DNA from: Gammaproteobacteria bacterium | GTDB taxonomy: Bacteria; Pseudomonadota; Gammaproteobacteria; Xanthomonadales; Xanthomonadaceae | Length of the DNA stretch: 36,511 nucleotides | Direction: 5' to 3' | Assembly: GCA_030431185.1 (NCBI GenBank) | Contig: JAUIJO010000002.1 | Span: 1-36,511 of the forward strand | Shown: positions 33,431 through 36,511 of the stretch, piece after piece | How the letters are laid out: each line of letters begins with the position of its first letter | Numbering within the stretch: the first letter of the stretch is position 1 | Program-made: the position numbers and the translations under genes | Notes under the pieces: model-generated | The model's database searches: none | Told to the model about the DNA's origin: nothing | The model's input: the letters and a program-made list of their open reading frames with translations, nothing else

Positions 33431-34396
33431 ATGAATACGATGAGCCAGGCGCAGATCCCCACCCTCGACATCCGCAGGTTCACCCAGCCGGTCAGTGCCG
33501 CCGACCGCGCCGCGTTCGTGTCCGAGCTCGGCCGGGCCTACGAGGCCTGGGGCTTCGCCGGCATCCGCGGGCATGGCATCGGCGATGCCCGCATCGACGC
33601 GGCGTACGACGTTTTCCAGCGCTTCTTCGACCTGCCCGAGCCGGTCAAGATGAAGTACCACCTGCCCGGGACCGGCGGGGCGCGCGGTTACACGCCCTTC
33701 GGCGTCGAGACCGCCAAGGACTCCAGGCACCACGACCTCAAGGAGTTCTGGCACGTCGGCCGGGAGATCCCGCGCGACTCGCGCTACGCCGAGCACATGC
33801 CGCCCAATCTCTGGCCCGGCGAGGTCGCCGGCTTCCGCGAGCACGCCTATGGCCTCTACGAGGCGCTGGATGCGCTGGGCAGCTCGGTCCTCTCGGCCCT
33901 GGCCCTGCACATCGGCCTCCCGGAGGACTGGTTCCGGGACAAGACCGACCAGGGCAACTCGATCCTGCGGCCCATCCACTATCCCCCGATCACCAGCGAC
34001 GACATCCCCAACGTGCGCGCCGGCGCCCACGAGGACATCAACCTGATCACGCTGCTGGTCGGCGCCAGCGCCGCCGGCCTGGAAGTGCGTTCGCGGCAGG
34101 GCGAATGGGTGCCGTTCACCGCCGACGCGGACACCATCGTCGTCAATATCGGCGACATGCTGCAGCGGCTGACCAACCACGTCTATCCGTCCACGACGCA
34201 CCGCGTGGTCAACCCCCGGGGCGAGGCGGCGCGCAAGCCCCGCTATTCGACGCCTTTCTTCCTGCATCCCAACCCGGACTTCCTGATCGATGTCCTCCCG
34301 GGCTGCGTGAGCGCCGACAACCCCCCTCGCTACGACGCGCCGATCACCGCCCAGGCCTATCTGGACGAGCGCCTGCGCGAGATCAAGCTGAAGTAG
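33431..34396 (+). CDS. 2-oxoglutarate/Fe(II) oxygenase, isopenicillin N synthase-like
   Basis: Non-haem iron oxygenase of the isopenicillin N synthase-like family, 321 residues. It has an N-terminal DIOX_N domain (IPTLDIRRF...GFAGIRGHGI, about 9-120) and a C-terminal jelly-roll with the iron ligands His200 and Asp202 (AHEDINLITLL) and His257 (STTHRVVNP), plus the 2-oxoglutarate-binding Arg271-x-Ser273. Family members hydroxylate or desaturate many small molecules, so the substrate is unknown; names such as flavanone or gibberellin dioxygenase should not be used. ATG at 33431 or 33440 could be the start. It lies 40 bases after glmM, and its 3' end overlaps the converging glycosylase gene by 14 bases. 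Confidence 0.88.
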   Translation: MNTMSQAQIPTLDIRRFTQPVSAADRAAFVSELGRAYEAWGFAGIRGHGIGDARIDAAYDVFQRFFDLPEPVKMKYHLPGTGGARGYTPFGVETAKDSRHHDLKEFWHVGREIPRDSRYAEHMPPNLWPGEVAGFREHAYGLYEALDALGSSVLSALALHIGLPEDWFRDKTDQGNSILRPIHYPPITSDDIPNVRAGAHEDINLITLLVGASAAGLEVRSRQGEWVPFTADADTIVVNIGDMLQRLTNHVYPSTTHRVVNPRGEAARKPRYSTPFFLHPNPDFLIDVLPGCVSADNPPRYDAPITAQAYLDERLREIKLK

Positions 34397-34964
34397 AGGG
34401 CGGATCGCCGGCGCGGGCGGCCAACGCGACGCCGGCGTCCCGCAGCGCCTGGCGCCAGGCCTCGCGCTTGGCATCGACCGCCTGCGAGGCGTTCGCGGGA
34501 CTGGTGGAGGGCAGGCGAAGCAGCCGGTGGCCGTCGCCTGCGCGTCGCGGCAACACCAGCCGTCGGTAGCTGGCCTCGGCCTTCGCGCCATTGAACAGCA
34601 CGCTGCCGATGCCGGGGTGGGCGTCGAAGAAGGCGTCGAAATCGTTCGCCGCGGCCGTGTCGTCGCGGATCGCGCTGTCCAGGCTGCCCTCGCGCTCGCA
34701 CTGCGCCAGTACGTCCCAGACCGCCACGCCGGCGTCGGCCAGCCGACGGGCCCGCAGCGCATAGGGCAGCGACGGCGGGAAGCCCAGGCAGTCGGCCATG
34801 AAGGGCCAGAACAGGTTGCGGGGATGGGCGTAGTAGGCGCCCGCGGCCAGCGAGGCCGCGCCGGGCATGGAGCCCAGCACGAGGACCCGCGGCGCCTTGC
34901 CCACGAGGGGCGGGAAGCCGTGCAGGGTCGGGCCGGTGGCGGGCGGAGTCCTGGAAGCGGGCAT
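34383..34964 (-). CDS. DNA-deoxyinosine glycosylase (uracil-DNA glycosylase superfamily)
   Basis: Base-excision repair glycosylase of the hypoxanthine-DNA glycosylase family in the UDG superfamily, 193 residues. The first motif is LVLGSMPGAASLAAGAYYAHPRNLFWPFM (seen at about 28-56, in parts) and the second is RLPSTSPANAS (about 150-160). The first motif has GSMPGAASL where classical UDGs have GQDPY, as in the deoxyinosine group. The ATG at 34964 gives MPASRTPPATGPTLHGFPPL. The gene ends inside the 3' end of the oxygenase gene (34383-34396). Substrate preference (hypoxanthine versus uracil) is inferred from family. Confidence 0.87.
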   Translation of the reverse strand: MPASRTPPATGPTLHGFPPLVGKAPRVLVLGSMPGAASLAAGAYYAHPRNLFWPFMADCLGFPPSLPYALRARRLADAGVAVWDVLAQCEREGSLDSAIRDDTAAANDFDAFFDAHPGIGSVLFNGAKAEASYRRLVLPRRAGDGHRLLRLPSTSPANASQAVDAKREAWRQALRDAGVALAARAGDPPSTSA

Positions 34965-35004
34965 GCCCGTGCGATTGTAGCCATCCTTTTCCGGCCCGCT
35001 GCGG

Positions 35005-35010
35005 TAGAAT
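35005..35010 (+). promoter_or_regulatory. tpiA -10 box
   Basis: TAGAAT in the context GGTAGAATGCCGCG, 48 bases before the tpiA start, in the divergent gap with the glycosylase gene. No good -35 is seen at the proper distance. Confidence 0.4.
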
Positions 35011-35057
35011 GCCGCGCCCCGGGTCGAGCCGGGCGTCGTCCCACCTCAGGAGTCCCC

Positions 35058-35819
35058 ATGCGTCGCAGGATCGTTGCAGGAAACTGGAAGCTTCACGGCG
35101 ACCGCAAGTTCGCCTGCGACCTGCTCGACAAAGTGGTCGCCGCGGACGTGCCGGCGGGCGTCGAGCGCCTGGTCCTGCCCCCGTTGCCGATCCTGGGCGA
35201 CCTGGTCGAGCGGTACGGCGAGCGCGGCCTGGCCTTCGGCGCGCAGGATGTCAGCGCCTACCAGTCCGGGGCCTATACCGGCGAGGTGTCCGCGGCGATG
35301 CTGCTCGACGTGGGCGCCCGTTACGGCCTGGTGGGGCATTCAGAGCGTCGCCAGTACCATGGCGAGACCAGCGAGTGGGTCGCGCGCAAGTTCATGGCGG
35401 CCCGCGAGGCGGGGCTGACCCCCATCCTGTGCATCGGCGAGAGCCTGTCCGAGCGTGAACGCGGGCAGACCGAGTGGCGACTCGAAGAACAGCTCGGCCC
35501 GGTCATCGAACTGGGTGGGGTGGAAGCCTTCGATGGCGCCATCGTGGCCTACGAGCCCGTCTGGGCGATCGGGACGGGCAAGACGGCCAGCCCCGGGCAG
35601 GCCCAGCAGGTCCACGCATTCATCCGTAGCGAAATCGCCGCGCGCGATGCTAGAATTGCGGGCTCGCTTCCGATTCTTTACGGCGGAAGCGTGAAGGCCG
35701 GCAACGCGGCCGAGCTGTTCGCGCAGCCGGACGTGGATGGCGGCCTGATCGGAGGCGCCTCCCTGGTGGCCGCCGATTTCAACGCCATCGCTTCGGCGGC
35801 GGCGCCCGGAAACGAATGA
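35058..35819 (+). CDS. tpiA: triosephosphate isomerase
   Basis: Interconverts dihydroxyacetone phosphate and glyceraldehyde 3-phosphate in glycolysis. The 253-residue protein has the complete active site: Asn9 and Lys11 (AGNWKLHG), His94 (VGHSERRQY) and Glu166 (AYEPVWAIGTGKTASP), plus the phosphate loop YGGSVKAGN and GGLIGGASL. An AGGAG site lies 5 bases before the ATG at 35058; the open frame that extends upstream to 34527 is the shadow of the glycosylase gene. secG follows after 13 bases, so the two probably form one transcript. Confidence 0.98.
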   Translation: MRRRIVAGNWKLHGDRKFACDLLDKVVAADVPAGVERLVLPPLPILGDLVERYGERGLAFGAQDVSAYQSGAYTGEVSAAMLLDVGARYGLVGHSERRQYHGETSEWVARKFMAAREAGLTPILCIGESLSERERGQTEWRLEEQLGPVIELGGVEAFDGAIVAYEPVWAIGTGKTASPGQAQQVHAFIRSEIAARDARIAGSLPILYGGSVKAGNAAELFAQPDVDGGLIGGASLVAADFNAIASAAAPGNE

Positions 35820-35832
35820 GAGTCCATTTCTG

Positions 35833-36282
35833 ATGCTGTTGATCCTCAACGTCATCTTCGTATTGGTCGCGATCGCCATGATCGCGCTGATCCTGATGCA
35901 GCGCGGCGCGGGTGCCCAGGCCGGTTCCGGCTTCGGTGGCGGCGCGTCCGCGACGGTGTTCGGTGCGCGCGGCTCGTCGAGCTTCCTCACCAAGGCCACC
36001 AAGTGGCTGGCCGTGGTGTTCTTCGTGATCACCTTCTACATGGCCTGGGAGGCCACCCATGGCGCGAGGCTGGCGGATGTCGCCGCCAACGACCTGGGTG
36101 TGATGGCCGAGGTGCCGCCCGCAGCGCAGGGCGCCCCCGCGGAGTCCGTGCCGGCCGCTCCGGGCGCCAGCGCGACGCCCGCGGTCCCCGCGGCGGCGTC
36201 CAACGCGACGCCCGCCGTGCCCGAGGCTTCGGCCGAACCGCCGGCGGAGGCGCCCGCGACGGCGCCGGCCGAGGGCGGCTGA
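35833..36282 (+). CDS. secG: preprotein translocase subunit SecG
   Basis: Small inner-membrane subunit of the SecYEG protein export channel. The 149-residue product has two membrane spans (about 2-22, LLILNVIFVLVAIAMIALIL; and about 56-74) joined by the typical loop QRGAGAQAGSGFGGGASATVFGARG in pieces. The C-terminal 65 residues form an Ala/Pro-rich low-complexity tail much longer than in E. coli SecG (110 residues in total), which seems common in xanthomonads. The tpiA-secG-tRNA-Leu order is conserved in gammaproteobacteria, often followed by the nuo operon. Confidence 0.95.
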   Translation: MLLILNVIFVLVAIAMIALILMQRGAGAQAGSGFGGGASATVFGARGSSSFLTKATKWLAVVFFVITFYMAWEATHGARLADVAANDLGVMAEVPPAAQGAPAESVPAAPGASATPAVPAAASNATPAVPEASAEPPAEAPATAPAEGG

Positions 36283-36351
36283 AGCGGTACGCGTCGGGTT
36301 CAAGTCGGAAAAGTTTGAAGCGTTCGGCAGGGAAGACGGACGGCGATCAGT

Positions 36352-36357
36352 CATAAT
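36352..36357 (+). promoter_or_regulatory. candidate tRNA-Leu -10 box
   Basis: CATAAT in the 127-base gap between secG and the tRNA, 52 bases before the tRNA start. No clear -35 is seen. Co-transcription from the tpiA promoter is an alternative. Confidence 0.3.
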
Positions 36358-36409
36358 CGCAAGGGGATCCGGTCGTCACGCACGGCTCCCGTGTCATGGA
36401 GACAGTCAT

Positions 36410-36494
36410 GCCCAGGTGGCGGAATTGGTAGACGCACTACCTTGAGGTGGTAGCGACTTAGGTCGTGGGGGTTCGAGTCCCCCCTTGGGCACCA
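36410..36494 (+). tRNA. tRNA-Leu (anticodon GAG)
   Basis: An 85-base class-II tRNA with encoded CCA end. The acceptor stem pairs GCCCAGG with CTTGGGC (one G-U pair), the discriminator base is A (36491) and CCA is at 36492-36494. The anticodon stem CTACC/GGTAG encloses the loop TTGAGGT with anticodon GAG at 36444-36446, reading CUC and CUU. A short variable arm (about CGACTTAGGTCG) and the T arm GGGGG-TTCGAGT-CCCCC follow. Class-II structure and anticodon agree on leucine. Confidence 0.97.
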
Positions 36495-36511
36495 TTCATT
36501 CGGGATCTCCG

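Overview
The window is a very GC-rich bacterial chromosome segment. Its gene orders (asd-fimV-truA-trpF-trpBA-accD, and tpiA-secG-tRNA-Leu) and protein families point to a gammaproteobacterium of the Xanthomonadaceae, probably Lysobacter- or Luteimonas-like. This assignment rests on protein resemblance and synteny recalled from the family; no database search was run. I see no insertion sequence, prophage, CRISPR array or rRNA.

Layout. (1) 1-481: the 3' part of dcd, cut by the window edge. (2) 6886-567, minus strand: a compact run of dienelactone hydrolase, HIT protein, pxpB, pxpC, pxpA, DUF969, DUF979, pcp and a small secreted protein, mostly joined by 4-base start/stop overlaps. It reads as a pyroglutamate (5-oxoproline) salvage operon: Pcp frees pyroglutamate from peptides, DUF969/DUF979 probably moves it across the membrane, and PxpABC hydrolyses it to glutamate. 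(3) 7032-8402: rimO. (4) 8498-16079: a membrane-bound propeller histidine kinase, its NarL/LuxR-type response regulator, a secreted protein of unknown function, a secreted metzincin-like protease, and a gene-free stretch that looks like a small-RNA locus. (5) 16109-18684, minus strand: HerA-like DUF853 ATPase, NlpE-like lipoprotein and greB. (6) 18839-22976: mltD, then psd and a SCO1/SenC protein on the minus strand, then prmB. (7) 22988-36494: housekeeping genes aroC, asd, fimV, truA, trpF, trpB, trpA, accD, glmM, a 2-oxoglutarate/Fe(II) oxygenase, a converging DNA-deoxyinosine glycosylase, tpiA, secG and tRNA-Leu(GAG).

The most interesting signal is regulatory. Two places carry the same module: an inverted repeat TAGGG-N5-CCCTA, then exactly 23 bp on (centre to centre) a second repeat TCGGG-N5-CCCGA or a close variant, then exactly 24 bp further a TAnnnT -10 box. 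One copy (12492-12559) lies before the secreted-protein/protease pair. The other (15875-15942) lies after the protease gene and points into a stretch with no convincing ORF that ends in a textbook intrinsic terminator. Predicted operator centres fall at about -67 and -44 in both, which suits class-II activation by a tandem-dimer regulator. The adjacent response regulator is the obvious candidate. The model is a sensor kinase/regulator pair that switches on a secreted protease operon and a companion small RNA; the binding and the RNA are both inferred.
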